The translations under genes were made by a program, and so were the position numbers. From assembly GCA_903813345.2 (NCBI GenBank), contig CAIIXF020000010.1, forward strand, positions 29,040,425-29,104,424: DNA of 64,000 nucleotides, in the 5' to 3' direction. The notes under the pieces were generated by a model. The model saw nothing but the letters and a program-made list of their open reading frames with translations. It made no database searches and was not told the DNA's origin. This stretch comes from Owenia fusiformis (lineage: Eukaryota; Annelida; Polychaeta; Sabellida; Oweniidae). Below are positions 11,301 to 21,519 of the stretch, piece after piece (position 1 is the stretch's first letter; the number at the start of each line of letters is the position of its first letter).

Positions 11301-11799
11301 ATGACGTGATGTGAAATTCCTCTTTCAGTTTTAGCAAAAACAAAACATGGAATGACACAAAGCCTCTTTTGAATACTACCTCATGCATTATCCACGATTA
11401 ATGCATGAAGTTTTCATGAATACTATTTTTGAATATGCATTATATATTCATGAATTTATGCATGCATTTTCATGAAGTGTTTATCATTACAAATGGCACA
11501 CTTTTAATGATCATCTTTTTTCATCATATATGAATGAACAAATATCATTGACATTTTCAAAAACATTCATGATTGTTTCATGCACAGAATGAATCATAAT
11601 TTCGCGAATGATTCATGAATTCTTCATGCATTATTTGAATTAGAAGTTCCTGAATTACTTCTTTAATCATGCTAACCACATCAACTCTACTGGGTAGCAA
11701 ATCCCACCGAACAAAACATTAACAAATATCTTGTCACTTCCAGACAACAAATATCTTGTCACTTTGTCTTGAAATAATTTCAGAATAAACTGAACATCC

Positions 11800-13020
11800 T
11801 ACTCTATTATGTGTCTCTATTTGTAGACGGCATGCGATGTCAAATTGATACTTTTATTTCAGACATGACTTATATCAGTATAAAATTGATGCTTCCTAGT
11901 ATCCCGATTGCCGAACTGTATGTTTTCATTCAGGCTCCTAGAACCTGTTAACCTTTCTTATTCAGAAACCCATGAAGATTTTTTTTATCCTATTTCAGGA
12001 ATATCGAATTATTAAAAAGGATTTATGATCCACCCTGTAGAATTCGTCCATAATAATGAACTTCTTACATAGTCTTGCAGTTAGAATCTCTTGTGAGCCC
12101 CCTCCCCATAGCTCCAATAAGATGTGATGTGTAGGTGAAATAGAGATATATCCGAGATAAATTATATTCCGCAATTGGAAACTTTTTGTGGTGGAATAAA
12201 AACTTGCCGAAAATATGCAATTGTCGATTCTATTTTATTAAGAAACTGTTTGAATTTAAGGCCCTCAGAGTATTTCAAATATTCAATTCTAGTCTCAAAA
12301 CCAGCTTGTCTGTGTGCCAGGTTTATTGATTTGTTTCATTGTTCTCTGTTCCCAAAATAAATTCTGTCCAAAATTTCAGTTTTGAGGGATAAACAATGCC
12401 TTTAAGAGATAAGCGATGAGGCTACTATTGAAAACTGTTTCAAGGTGAAAGGTTTGGGTGTAAGATCAATGAAGGAATTTAGGCATCATGATAAACCATG
12501 GCATCTCATTTCTTCTCAGCCCTGAGATGTTTCAGGTGAAACAGAAAGACGCTATGAGTATCAGAATGGAATTTAGGGTAAAAGTTAAGAGTCATGTTAC
12601 TGTAAGTAGACTTATGAACAAAAATGCGCTACATCCAACATCCATTAAAGGACGGGATAATTATTATGTTATGGGAGGCGATATCGTTAGACAAAGACAC
12701 AAAGGCATTTCTGTTCGAAAAAAAGTTTCTTTCAGACTGAAATAAGTGGCAATTCCATTGATATTGGATTTTTGACATGCATTATTGAATTTGTCAATTC
12801 TCACATAACATGCATCTGATCTCTTTCTGATATGTACAACTTACTAATGATACCCTACTGTATAGAAATTACCAATAAAGGACGAGTGTCTTTAAGACCC
12901 AATATTAGCCCCAAGATATTTAGAATAAATTGTACAGGATATCAAAGAAATGACTTTGTTTGGTAATCTAATCCAACATTTAGGCCATTCTGACATATCA
13001 ATTAATCTTTAGGGTATCAT
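11800..13020. other. No gene supported
   Basis: Two short plus-strand frames (12175-12360 and 12488-12745) have no recognisable domain, splice context or repeat relation. The second encodes a Lys/Arg-rich 85-residue peptide of no known family. I treat the stretch as intergenic. Confidence 0.4.
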
Positions 13021-13024
13021 GTTA

Positions 13025-13685
13025 CATCACGGCGAGGAAGCGCACGGGGCAACATTGGAAAACACATAAAAATACATATAGAAATTCCAGATGGACAACA
13101 GCATGACCTATCCAAAGATGGCATGATGTTTGTCGTACAGCGTGAAAAAGCGAGAGCGTTAGGAAGCTTGTCAAGCGTAACAAAGCCTAGCAAAGCGTTT
13201 CAATCCTTGATTAAAGCGTCCCTATTCCTTGGACAGCTTGAGAGTCCTTCATGAAAGCGTAACAAAGACTGTCAGATATCGATGAAAGCGTCTGATCGGT
13301 GTCAGATCTTCATGCCAGATCGTAGCAAAGCTTGAAACATCTTAACGAAGCGTGTCAAGTGGTGACAGACCGTGAAGAGACTGGGGTCCCCGCTTTGAAC
13401 CGAGCTCTGTTAAGCCTTCCTACGCTTTGGGTCAAGCTTTGCTGAGCTTTGTTACAGTTTGTTAAGCTTTGATACGCTCTCGGCGCTTTAATCAATTCAT
13501 AACAGAGCGCCCAAAATTTTTAAACATTTTTTGGCGCTCTTGCCGAATATCGCGCTTTACTCCGAGCTTTTCTACGACCTATTACGACCCCGGCGCTTTA
13601 ATCAAGCTTTCTTACGTTTTGGTGCCGCTTAACAAGCCGCTTTAAAGCGCTATCAAAGCGCCGTTGGTGTGATCGTAGCTTTAGC
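13025..13685. mobile_element. AAGCG/CGCTT-rich element
   Basis: This GC-richer island contains many copies of AAAGCG, AAGCGT, CAAAGC in its left half and the complements GCTTTG, CGCTTT, GCGCTT in its right half, so it is a large imperfect inverted repeat. The right end GGCGCTTTGATAGCG-like sequence followed by GTTGGTGTGATCGTAG resembles the GGTGTGATAG end of the Harbinger-like element at 16489-17049; the left end (CATCACGGCGAGGAAGCGC) is a weak counterpart. It has no coding frame. Probably a decayed non-autonomous DNA transposon. Confidence 0.5.
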
Positions 13686-14426
13686 ACTATCTGATCTCAT
13701 TGGTATTTCAGATATGAGGCGATTCACACCAGATAACTAAAAGCGCAAGTCACAAAGTACCTCAGTTATCAGATAAAAACAAGCATTTTTATCAAGTTCA
13801 TTCAGTACCCCAACTGCAACATTAACTAGGAGGATATGAAAGCCTGACATTGCAAACTTTCCAATGGTACACTATTTGTGATACGAGCTTTGTTTATTAT
13901 CAAATCGCTTATACTATCATCACTAACATATTCATAGTTTCATATTTGGTCTGACAGATAGGCATTGATGGATACAAAAGATGGATACAATGGATGGTAG
14001 ACTGAATGGACTGATAAATGGATTGGATCATTCAATTAGAAAAGGGTAATATCCTACTAAAATAATATGTTATTCACTATTTGAAACACAACCCTTTTCA
14101 AACTGAGCCTCCATCATCCTCTTAGCACCTGAGGCTCATTTATTGAAAATAATCATCCTTTAGAATAATAAAAACATGACATCATCTGAGATTAGATTTA
14201 ATCGGAAACCTAAGAATTGTATAGTTTAGTGTAATAACTTCAAGATTGCAACCTCCGCAATTTCCTTAAACTTTTGTTTCATTTCAACATGGCAATGTCA
14301 ACAATAAACCATGTCATAGTTTTAAAACAGTAAGAATTATCCATTGAGGATTAGGGAATGTGAGGTGAGGTGAGAGATGACATAAGGTGAATGACAAAAC
14401 ATGTTTGCGTATTTGTCCATCGCACC

Positions 14427-14433
14427 TATAAAA
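14427..14433 (+). promoter_or_regulatory. TATA box of GPCR gene
   Basis: TATAAAA lies 62 bp upstream of the ATG at 14489, which would place transcription start near 14455-14460 and give a very short 5' leader. The paralogue keeps a related CCTATAAG at the same place. Prediction by motif and position. Confidence 0.5.
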
Positions 14434-14488
14434 ATAGGTATAGTCTGTTAAGTTAAGTAGTTCAGCGGAACACTCAAGAACAGTCACG

Positions 14489-16474
14489 ATGGCGAATTGC
14501 ACGCTTTTCAATAATTTCAGTAGTGATGAAAAATTATGCACAACTGTCACTCATATGCAAAAAACAACTATGACAGAAATCAAGACCTTACTAGCACCAA
14601 CTCTGCAAATTTTTGTAGCAGTCATAGTATTTTTCGTGAATATTTTAGTTGTGATGGCAATTAAGCGCTACAAAAAATTACAGACAGTTTCAAATATATT
14701 CCGTGGATGCTTAGCTTTGAATGACACTATATTTGGAGTAATATTGATAGTAAGAGGAACATTTGAAATATCTGGAATATTAAGTCAGTCAATACCCTGT
14801 CTAATTATTAACGTATTTGTAATCACATCAGCAGGAGTAACCATGACGGGTGTTCTTCTGCTATGGATTGAAATGTTTCTAGCAACAAGGCAAAAATGCG
14901 TAAATGGGGCATTTAGTAAGAAAACTGCTTATGCTCTCATATTATTCACTGTAGCTATTTCGATTGTTTATGGCAGCAGTTTTCTGTTGTTTCATAGAAA
15001 CAGGCGCACAGACAAAGGTTGCCATGTAAGCAATGGTCTTATCCATGAGAATCATTTGTTGGGAGTATGTATCATCATGTTTTTGCACTTAATAGTTCTC
15101 CTCATCCTACAATTGTTAACATTCCGAAACCTTCACAAACATGTGGCGCATCTTAAAGATCTTGGTATGATATCACAAAACCCAAAAATGCGTTCAAGAA
15201 ACATAAGACATCTTAAAGTAGCACCATTCAACAATGATTTAAATTTGAAGTCTGACAATCCCGTGACCATAGAGACGAACACTGGATTCAACAATAAGAA
15301 TCCTCAATTGTTCAATCCAACTCTAGGATGTTCCAGTTCAACTACCGGATTCTACAGTCAGAATTCTAAGATGCCTGCTCCAACTCCTGGATATTCCAGT
15401 TCAACTACAGGATTGCACGGTCAGAATTCGAAGTTGCCTGATCTAACTCCTGGATGTTCCAGTTCAACTACAGGATTGCACGGTCAGAGTTCTCAGTTGC
15501 CTGATCCAACTCCTGGATGTTCAAGTTCAACTACAGGATTGAACGGTCAGAGTTCTCAGTTGCCTGATCCAACTCCTGGATGTTCCAGTTCAACTACAGG
15601 ATTACACGGTCAGAGTTCTCAGTTGCCTGATCCAACTCCTGGATGTTCCAGTTCAACCACAGGATTGCATGGTCAGAATTCGAAGTTGCCCGATCTAACT
15701 TCAGGATGTTCCAGTTCAACCACAGGATTGCATGGTCAGAATTCGAAGTTGCCCGATCCAACTCCTGGATGTTCCAGTTCAACTACAGGATTGCACGGTC
15801 AGAGTTCTCAGTTGCCTGATCCAACTCCTGGATGTTCCAGTTCAACCACAGGATTGCATGGTCAGAATTCGAAGTTGCCCGATCTAACTTCAGGATGTTC
15901 CAGTTCAACTACAGGATTGCATGGTCAGAATTCGAAGTTGCCTGATCCAACTTCAGGATGTTCCAGTTCAACTACAGGATTGCATGGTCAGAATTCGAAG
16001 TTGCCTGATCCAACTTCAGGATGTTCCAGTTCAACTACCGGATTCTACAGTCGGAATTCTAAGTTGCCCGATCCAACTCCTGGATGTTCTGGTTCAAATA
16101 CCGGAATTGTCGGTCAGAATGAAAATACTATAATGGAAAGGAAAACAAAATTGCCTTGCAGTAATTTGCAAACTAATGACGTAAGTTCAAACAGACTTTA
16201 TTTTCAATGGGCACGCCGCATGTCAAGAATTGCAAAACTTATAAGTTTCATACTAATATCCTTTATTATTTGCTATACCCCAATGATGGTTTGTGTACTC
16301 CTATATTCAATCCACCCTGGGAATTTTATTAATGCAAATGTAAACTTCATTACTGCGACTCTAGTTTTTTGCAATTCATTCACAAATGTCATTGTGTATC
16401 TTACTATGAGCAAGGATTACAGGAAAGCTTTCAAACACATACTTACATGCAAGCAGGGTCCTGTTCCTATGTGA
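14489..16474 (+). CDS. Rhodopsin-like (class A) GPCR with repeat-bearing third intracellular loop
   Basis: An intronless 661-codon receptor gene. Residues 1-35 form an extracellular N-terminus with N-glycosylation sites (NCT, NFS). TM1 is about 36-59 with Asn51; TM2 about 68-89 with LALND (Asp79); Cys104 starts TM3; Glu128-Met-Phe stands where DRY is usual. TM4 is about 146-167, Cys178 in ECL2 is the disulfide partner, and TM5 is about 189-211. The third loop (about 212-580) holds thirteen PTPGCSSSTTG repeats (268-539). TM6 is about 583-607 with CYTP (595-598). TM7 is about 617-638 with NVIVY (633-637) in place of NPxxY, followed by an Arg/Lys-rich helix-8 start and Cys. It is a plasma-membrane receptor with unknown ligand; the missing Pro and altered DRY suggest unusual coupling. 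A TATA box lies 62 bp upstream. The truncated tandem copy is at 7007-8158. Confidence 0.88.
   Translation: MANCTLFNNFSSDEKLCTTVTHMQKTTMTEIKTLLAPTLQIFVAVIVFFVNILVVMAIKRYKKLQTVSNIFRGCLALNDTIFGVILIVRGTFEISGILSQSIPCLIINVFVITSAGVTMTGVLLLWIEMFLATRQKCVNGAFSKKTAYALILFTVAISIVYGSSFLLFHRNRRTDKGCHVSNGLIHENHLLGVCIIMFLHLIVLLILQLLTFRNLHKHVAHLKDLGMISQNPKMRSRNIRHLKVAPFNNDLNLKSDNPVTIETNTGFNNKNPQLFNPTLGCSSSTTGFYSQNSKMPAPTPGYSSSTTGLHGQNSKLPDLTPGCSSSTTGLHGQSSQLPDPTPGCSSSTTGLNGQSSQLPDPTPGCSSSTTGLHGQSSQLPDPTPGCSSSTTGLHGQNSKLPDLTSGCSSSTTGLHGQNSKLPDPTPGCSSSTTGLHGQSSQLPDPTPGCSSSTTGLHGQNSKLPDLTSGCSSSTTGLHGQNSKLPDPTSGCSSSTTGLHGQNSKLPDPTSGCSSSTTGFYSRNSKLPDPTPGCSGSNTGIVGQNENTIMERKTKLPCSNLQTNDVSSNRLYFQWARRMSRIAKLISFILISFIICYTPMMVCVLLYSIHPGNFINANVNFITATLVFCNSFTNVIVYLTMSKDYRKAFKHILTCKQGPVPM
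15290..16105 (+). repeat. 63-bp coding tandem repeat, 13 units
   Basis: One 60-bp degenerate unit and twelve 63-bp units encode 272 residues. The core is (L/P)PDPTPGCSSSTTG with spacer LHGQNSK or LHGQSSQ. Two higher-order patterns are visible: SSQ-type units 4-6 and alternation of NSK/SSQ in units 7-10, suggesting expansion by unequal exchange of multi-unit blocks. Units 2 and 13 (FYSQNSK, FYSRNSK) are the edge types shared with the truncated paralogue. Confidence 0.92.
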
Positions 16475-16488
16475 ATAGTATTATGTAA

Positions 16489-17049
16489 CCCCCCTATCAC
16501 ACCAAACTAGTTCTAACCCGTTCTTGCCAGTCCTACGGAAACGTCGTAAAACGGGCTCAATCTGGCTGTGGTCGGGAAATATGTCTAAAATAATGAGCTA
16601 CTTCGTTCATAAACAGTCTTCAATACGTCCATCTCATTTGCAGTGCGTTCAGGTCGCACCACGTCGGTGTGCAACGACGTATAACGCGTCCCTTAGTCTA
16701 GATTGTCATCATGACCTGATTACAGAACGGTATGGTCGCCATCGATCTAAATCACATTCCCCGTCCGGGAAAGTCCATGAAGTTCGTAAACAGACCGTGG
16801 AACGTTGTAGCTATGTTCATTCAGTTCGCACACAGTTTAAAATCGATTCGGCAACGTTTTGACGATCACCAGAAAATTTTGAGCATGCTCTAAGTTCTGG
16901 AGGACCTACTCGTTCTAGTAATTTCATGAAGTTTGTAAACAGATCCCAAACGGTTCTTAGTGGGTTCTTAGTACGTCAAATCTGTTCGTGCACAGTTTAA
17001 GCCCGTTTTTCGAGAACGTAGTGAGAACTAGTTAGGTGTGATAGTAGGG
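16489..17049. mobile_element. PIF/Harbinger-like non-autonomous element, 561 bp, TSD TAA
   Basis: The left end CCCCCCTATCACACC followed by AACTAGTTCT and the right end AGAACTAGTTAGGTGTGATAGTAGGG are inverted (23 of 26 positions). TAA at 16486-16488 and 17050-17052 flanks it, and the paralogous site at 8166-8168 has one TAA and no insert. A 3-bp TWA duplication with G/C-rich ends is the PIF/Harbinger signature. The inside is CG-rich and repeats motifs such as GTTCGTAAACAG and AAAACGGGCT. An open frame at 16524-16862 has no transposase features and looks fortuitous. Confidence 0.85.
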
Positions 17050-17839
17050 TAAGCACAATGGCAAATGTAGATGACAAACCATATAGTCAAAGTCATAGCA
17101 TTGGTGCTGTATCACGTCCGGTAATCTGACAAAATGAACGGAGGTAGGGGAGGGGGGAGGGGGGGGGGCAGGCGATTTCTGCTAGAAAATTCAACAAGTC
17201 TGGAAGATTTTTTTTCAGTAGAAAGTTTACTATTGCATTCTTAGGATGAAGAAGTTAGAGCGACTTTATTCGGTCAAATTGTCATTCTCGATTGCAATTG
17301 GTAATAATATGTCCCATAATTTAATGTAATGATATTTATCCAATGAATAATAAATATATGTGTGGTAATAACAAGATACATTTGGTTTGTGGTACTAAAA
17401 TCGTATCCGATAAGTAAATCATCCTTCAGCTATGGCAAAATACATGAAATAACACACAGCCTCTGTGACCAGGTTAAGTTTTCTTGAATACCATTCGTGA
17501 ATATGCATAATATATTCATGAATTTATGCATGCATTTTCATGAAATGTTCAACATGACAAATGGCACACTTTTAATGTCCATTTTTTCATCTTAAATGAA
17601 TAAACAAATATTAATGACATTTTCAAGAACATTCATGATTGTTTCATGCACAGAATGAATCATAATTTCGCGAATGATTCATGTTAGTTCATGAATCTTC
17701 ATGCATTATTTGAATAAAAAGTTCATGAATAACTTCTTAAATTATGCTACAACTAGAGAACAGCAACTCCACTGGGTAGCAAATTCCATCGAAAAAACAT
17801 GTTTTAACAAATATCTTGTCATTTTGGAGATTAAACTGT

Positions 17840-19250
17840 ACATGATAGAATATATCAGAAAATAGTAGAGTAGTATTGTCTCATTTTGGTAAAATCTACA
17901 TCCATGATGTGACATGGTGCCATGTATTAACTTCTTTTTGAGCAGAGGTCTCATGACAATATAAAGCATAAGCCGCATTAATCTATAAAACTGGTTACTA
18001 GTATTTGTGTTACTGAAAAAATCACAATTTTCCTAAAATATTTTGAATCAACCATTTTTTCTTGACCAGAGTCCTATAATGACAATAAGGATCGGCGCAT
18101 AAAACCTGAACCAATTCTGCAAATGATATTTCTGTTTTCGAAGATTGCATTGTTGTAAGAAAAAATGGTGGCCACTTTAAGTCATTCAAAAAACAGCATA
18201 TAAAGGGTCACGTAGGTTAGCGCAAACAGTTTCAGACAGTTATATCTTGCATTATGAGTAGTTTCTAACAATGAAGACAGGTTTGTCTTTTAGATACATT
18301 CACTATCTCAAACAAAAGTATATACAATGATAATAAAGTTAATCGGACTCAGAAATACCTTCTCAAAGATGTCGACCTCATTTTAATCCAAAATGCAATC
18401 AATTTTTACAATTTATTTAGATGCATCAATTTAATCTTGAAAGGAAAACTGAATTCCTCTGAGATAATTGTTCCAAATGTTATATCCCCATTGAAAAAAC
18501 TCATTTTGGTCATCCGAATTCAGTATCTTTAAAGTCCCTTGAGAAATCCACTTTCCTTTTAGGAAATAGAACATGTCCCAAAGCACACTCTCATTATGCA
18601 TTCAACAATATAATAAAAGGTTGCATTTTTAGTGAAAATTAGGTCAACATTTTTGAAAAAGTAGGTTGATTAGTCAATTGCCCCTTCAATATCACCGGTC
18701 TGATTAACATATTATCATTATACATACTTTTCTTGGAGATTATAAATGGATCTAAAAGATACAGCCATGTTCATGATCAGAAAATATACATAATTCAAAT
18801 TAGTAAAAACGCGTTCCGCGAATACTTGGCGATTAACTGTTTTACCTTTAAAAATCATAATAGTCAATAGTGGCTCAATATACATGAAATAAAGCTTTTT
18901 GGAAAGAGGAATCGATGTGCAAAATGGTTTTCTATCAAACAGCAATAATGATCTATTTGTATTTTCTATCAGAAACAAGGTATCAATTAATATTTTATGA
19001 ATCTCATGTTCAAACTTTGCCCCTCTTCCCCCAATCACCTTGGTTTCCACGCCAAAATATGTCTTCTATTGAGGGGGATTGACCCCATGCCCCTGCAGAC
19101 ATTAGGGTAAAAAGGAAGATCAATAACTATAACGCATAATTCATCATTCAAAGATGAATATGTAATTTTGCACCTGAGAGGTTTATCTTTAATGATATAT
19201 GTTATAAGATGAGCTATTTTGAAGTCTGGGTAATTCCCTTCTATACACAG
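17840..19250. other. No gene supported
   Basis: AT-rich sequence with short frames only. A minus-strand frame at 18718-19050 has no recognisable domain and no splice context. No repeat limits seen. Confidence 0.4.
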
Positions 19251-20328
19251 CAGTGGCGGATCCAGGAGGCCGGCCGCCCCCCCCCCCTTGGTGAGCCCAG
19301 AAAAAAAAATTGGGCTAAAAAAATTTGGGCCAAAAGGCCATAGGCTCAGGCTCCAAAAAGTGGGCCTTTTTGGTCTAAACTGGGCCTTTTAAGGCCTTAC
19401 TTTTAATTGGAGGCTAAATTTTGAAGAAAATGGGCCTCTAAAGGATCTTGTACACCTGCCATTATGATCTCCCCATGAACAAAAATAAATTCATCTGATT
19501 TTTCAAAATAAATATACTGCTTTTATTATTACATTTATATGTACACTAGTGTCTTGTTGACCTATATTCAGCACTGTATTGATGAATGGGCCACTTTTTA
19601 GGGCAATATTCAATCATAAAGTGTACAGGGGTAGAGATGCCAAACCAGGAAGTCTTTTTGTGTCTGTCAAAATCCATTTGCATCCTACACATCCCTACAT
19701 CTTATCAAAATATGTTATTAATTAATGAATCATAACAGTATAATCTTTGGATTTACAAAGTTGTATGGGATTTCATAAGTGTAAAAGTTGCTTTTGAAGC
19801 ATTTTTCTATAGCCATTTTGTAGGAAAAAAATGATGAAAAAAATGAATAATCTTTTAATTTGAAGTATGACCTGAATCGATTGCAAACTTTATATTTGCA
19901 CATCTGATCTGAAATACCATTTGTGTCATATTGTGAAATTATTTAATTTGCAATCGATTCAGGTCATAGTGTATTTTAGGTATTTTTGTGAAAATCAATA
20001 GAAACCAATGGCCTCCATTGGAATCTTATGGTATCCACATGTTAAGTCAATAGAACACATCCAATGTCAAGTCAATACACCCTTGCTGAACTTAATGACC
20101 CCAACCTCAGCCCATGTGGGACCAAACGCTTAAATATTTTCCAAAGTATTATGTAACATTGTATTCTTTATATTACACCTAAAATTGATTCATTTTGTTC
20201 ATGGGGAGATCATAATGGCAGGTGTACAAGATCCTTTCAAAATTTGGGCCCACCAAAATGTTTTCGGAAGTTTTTTTCTCTGACCTGAAATTTGGCCCCC
20301 CCCTTGTTGGTTCCCAGATCCGCCCCTG
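19251..20328. mobile_element. CAGTGGCGGATCC-type inverted-repeat element (hAT-like)
   Basis: The left end CAGTGGCGGATCCAGG and right end GATCCGCCCCTG are inverted. Inside, 19443-19480 and 20199-20236 (GTTCATGGGGAGATCATAATGG... and complement) are an inverted match of about 38 bp, so the TIRs are long, about 230 and 130 bp. A second hairpin with 21-bp arms lies at about 19872-19892 and 19949-19969 (ATGACCTGAATCGATTGCAAA and complement). No clean 8-bp target duplication is visible. Known: this terminus is common among non-autonomous hAT-like elements of animals. No coding capacity is seen. Confidence 0.6.
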
Positions 20329-20329
20329 A

Positions 20330-21360
20330 TTAATCAATCATAGGCCAAGGGAAAAGTCACAGTAAGCTGTAAATAGAAGTCAGGTAATCGGGATTATGAA
20401 CCTCCGGCGAACAAATGATCATGAATAACCATTACATCTTAATTTTACTCAACAATGAGATGTGTCGTGTTTCTAGTGAAACTCTTAATAGAAGCCCTGG
20501 ATTAGAAGGTGCCGCCATGGTCATGCTGACCTTTTCAACATTTTGTCGACGTCGTTATCGGAGCACTCTAGTACTCACATTGAAATGATAACGCCCCCTA
20601 GCGATCAAAACGAAAACTACAAAATGACAACAGATGTGGGCTGGGGTACCCGCTGTATTCAACTTATCCCAAGATGCGGATTTAATCGAACAACTTTGTA
20701 AGTATAGTCATTACTTTCAATATTAAGGCTAATAGTATCCAGAATTTTACAACATTCGAAGTAAAGGAACTTGCTTAAAATTAGATCTGAAAAATACTTA
20801 GGATTATTTTTCAATAATTTTTTCATTTTTCTTTTGAAGAAAACTGAAAGTATCATGTGATTTGTGGTAAATTGTGAGTATGAGTCAGACAGTTAACATG
20901 GTCAGAGATCATGAAGGTAGTTTTGTTTTGTATTTTGTTTACCACCAATGAAGGTGAGCAATACCTCTTGGGTATGTCCCGTATATATACGGTCGTAATT
21001 TACGTAATTAACATGGAAGATAGACCCAGAAACCCCTTCTTGAAGGAGCCCTGTGTTCTTTTATGTGCACTTATACATAGACATACAAGTACACACCACA
21101 GCCTTTTGTACGAGTTGCGGACCACTCAGTCAAACACCCTGAAGGAAGAATTATTTACATTTTACACTTTAACCAGGTTAGCCAGGATTGGTATACCTAT
21201 TGCTTGTAAGCAAAATTTTGGGGGTCTGGAAAATTTAGGATTTTTTATATTTTTTTGGCGTATTCTGAGTGATTACAGGACAAAATGACATGGTTTATGA
21301 AAAAAAAATCAGGGCTTATTTATTCTGAGTGATTCTATGATCAAAATATGATTTATTTAA
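20330..21360. other. No gene supported
   Basis: Short frames on both strands (for example 20911-21288) have no recognised domain or convincing splice sites. A possible Kozak-like GCCGCCATGG at about 20511 opens only a short frame. Confidence 0.35.
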
Positions 21361-21519
21361 GGAATAAATAATGATAGGCCATTCAATATGGTGAAATTCA
21401 GCACGAGTTGGACAGAATGTTGTACAAAGCACGAACCGAAGGTGAGTGCATTTGTACTAACATTCTGTCCAACGAGTGCTGAATTTCACCATATTGAATG
21501 GCCTATCATTATTTATTCC
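21361..21519. repeat. Long near-perfect palindrome (arms about 66 bp)
   Basis: Left arm 21361-21426 (GGAATAAATAATGATAGGCC...) and right arm 21452-21519 are nearly exact reverse complements with a 25-base loop. Beyond the arms, AATAGAGCACGGTC is repeated directly at about 21803 and 21886. This is a fold-back insertion or MITE; the class is unknown. Confidence 0.8.

Larger units (their letters stand above)
9145..11640. repeat. Two tandem copies of an AT-rich repeat, third partial copy at 17320-17760
   Basis: Copy 1 runs from about 9145 to 10560 and is split by the element at 9491-10186. Copy 2 runs from about 10560 to 11640. Shared landmarks include TAAACATAAAAAACAGT, GGTGTTCAAAAGTTT, TATGTTGATCAGGC, ATTTATCCTATGGATAC and GGGAATAACAAGATAAT, then ATGCATTA/TGCATGCAT-rich sequence. 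The right part also occurs at 17320-17760 in block B. Copy 2 alone holds a GTAGCCAGGATTTGCC fragment at 11213. Class unknown. Confidence 0.7.
14128..17800 (+). repeat. Segmental duplication, block B
   Basis: This is the partner of block A. The match covers the 5' flank from TTATTGAAAATAATCAT, the GPCR gene, the 3' flank and the AT-rich tail ending near GGGTAGCAAATTCCATCG (about 17775, compare 11690). It lacks the 5276-6832 insertion and the minisatellite of block A but carries its own insertion at 16489-17049. Confidence 0.8.

Noticed and set aside
12488-12745. 85-codon basic peptide frame
   Set aside because: No homology recognised, no promoter or splice context; length is within chance for this composition.
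15594-16133. Other-frame repeat peptides within the GPCR repeat array
   Set aside because: They are shadows of the 63-bp coding repeat; the receptor frame alone continues into TM6 and TM7.
16524-16862. 112-codon open frame in block B 3' flank
   Set aside because: It lies wholly inside the Harbinger-like element, has no transposase motif, and the CG-rich repeats explain its openness.
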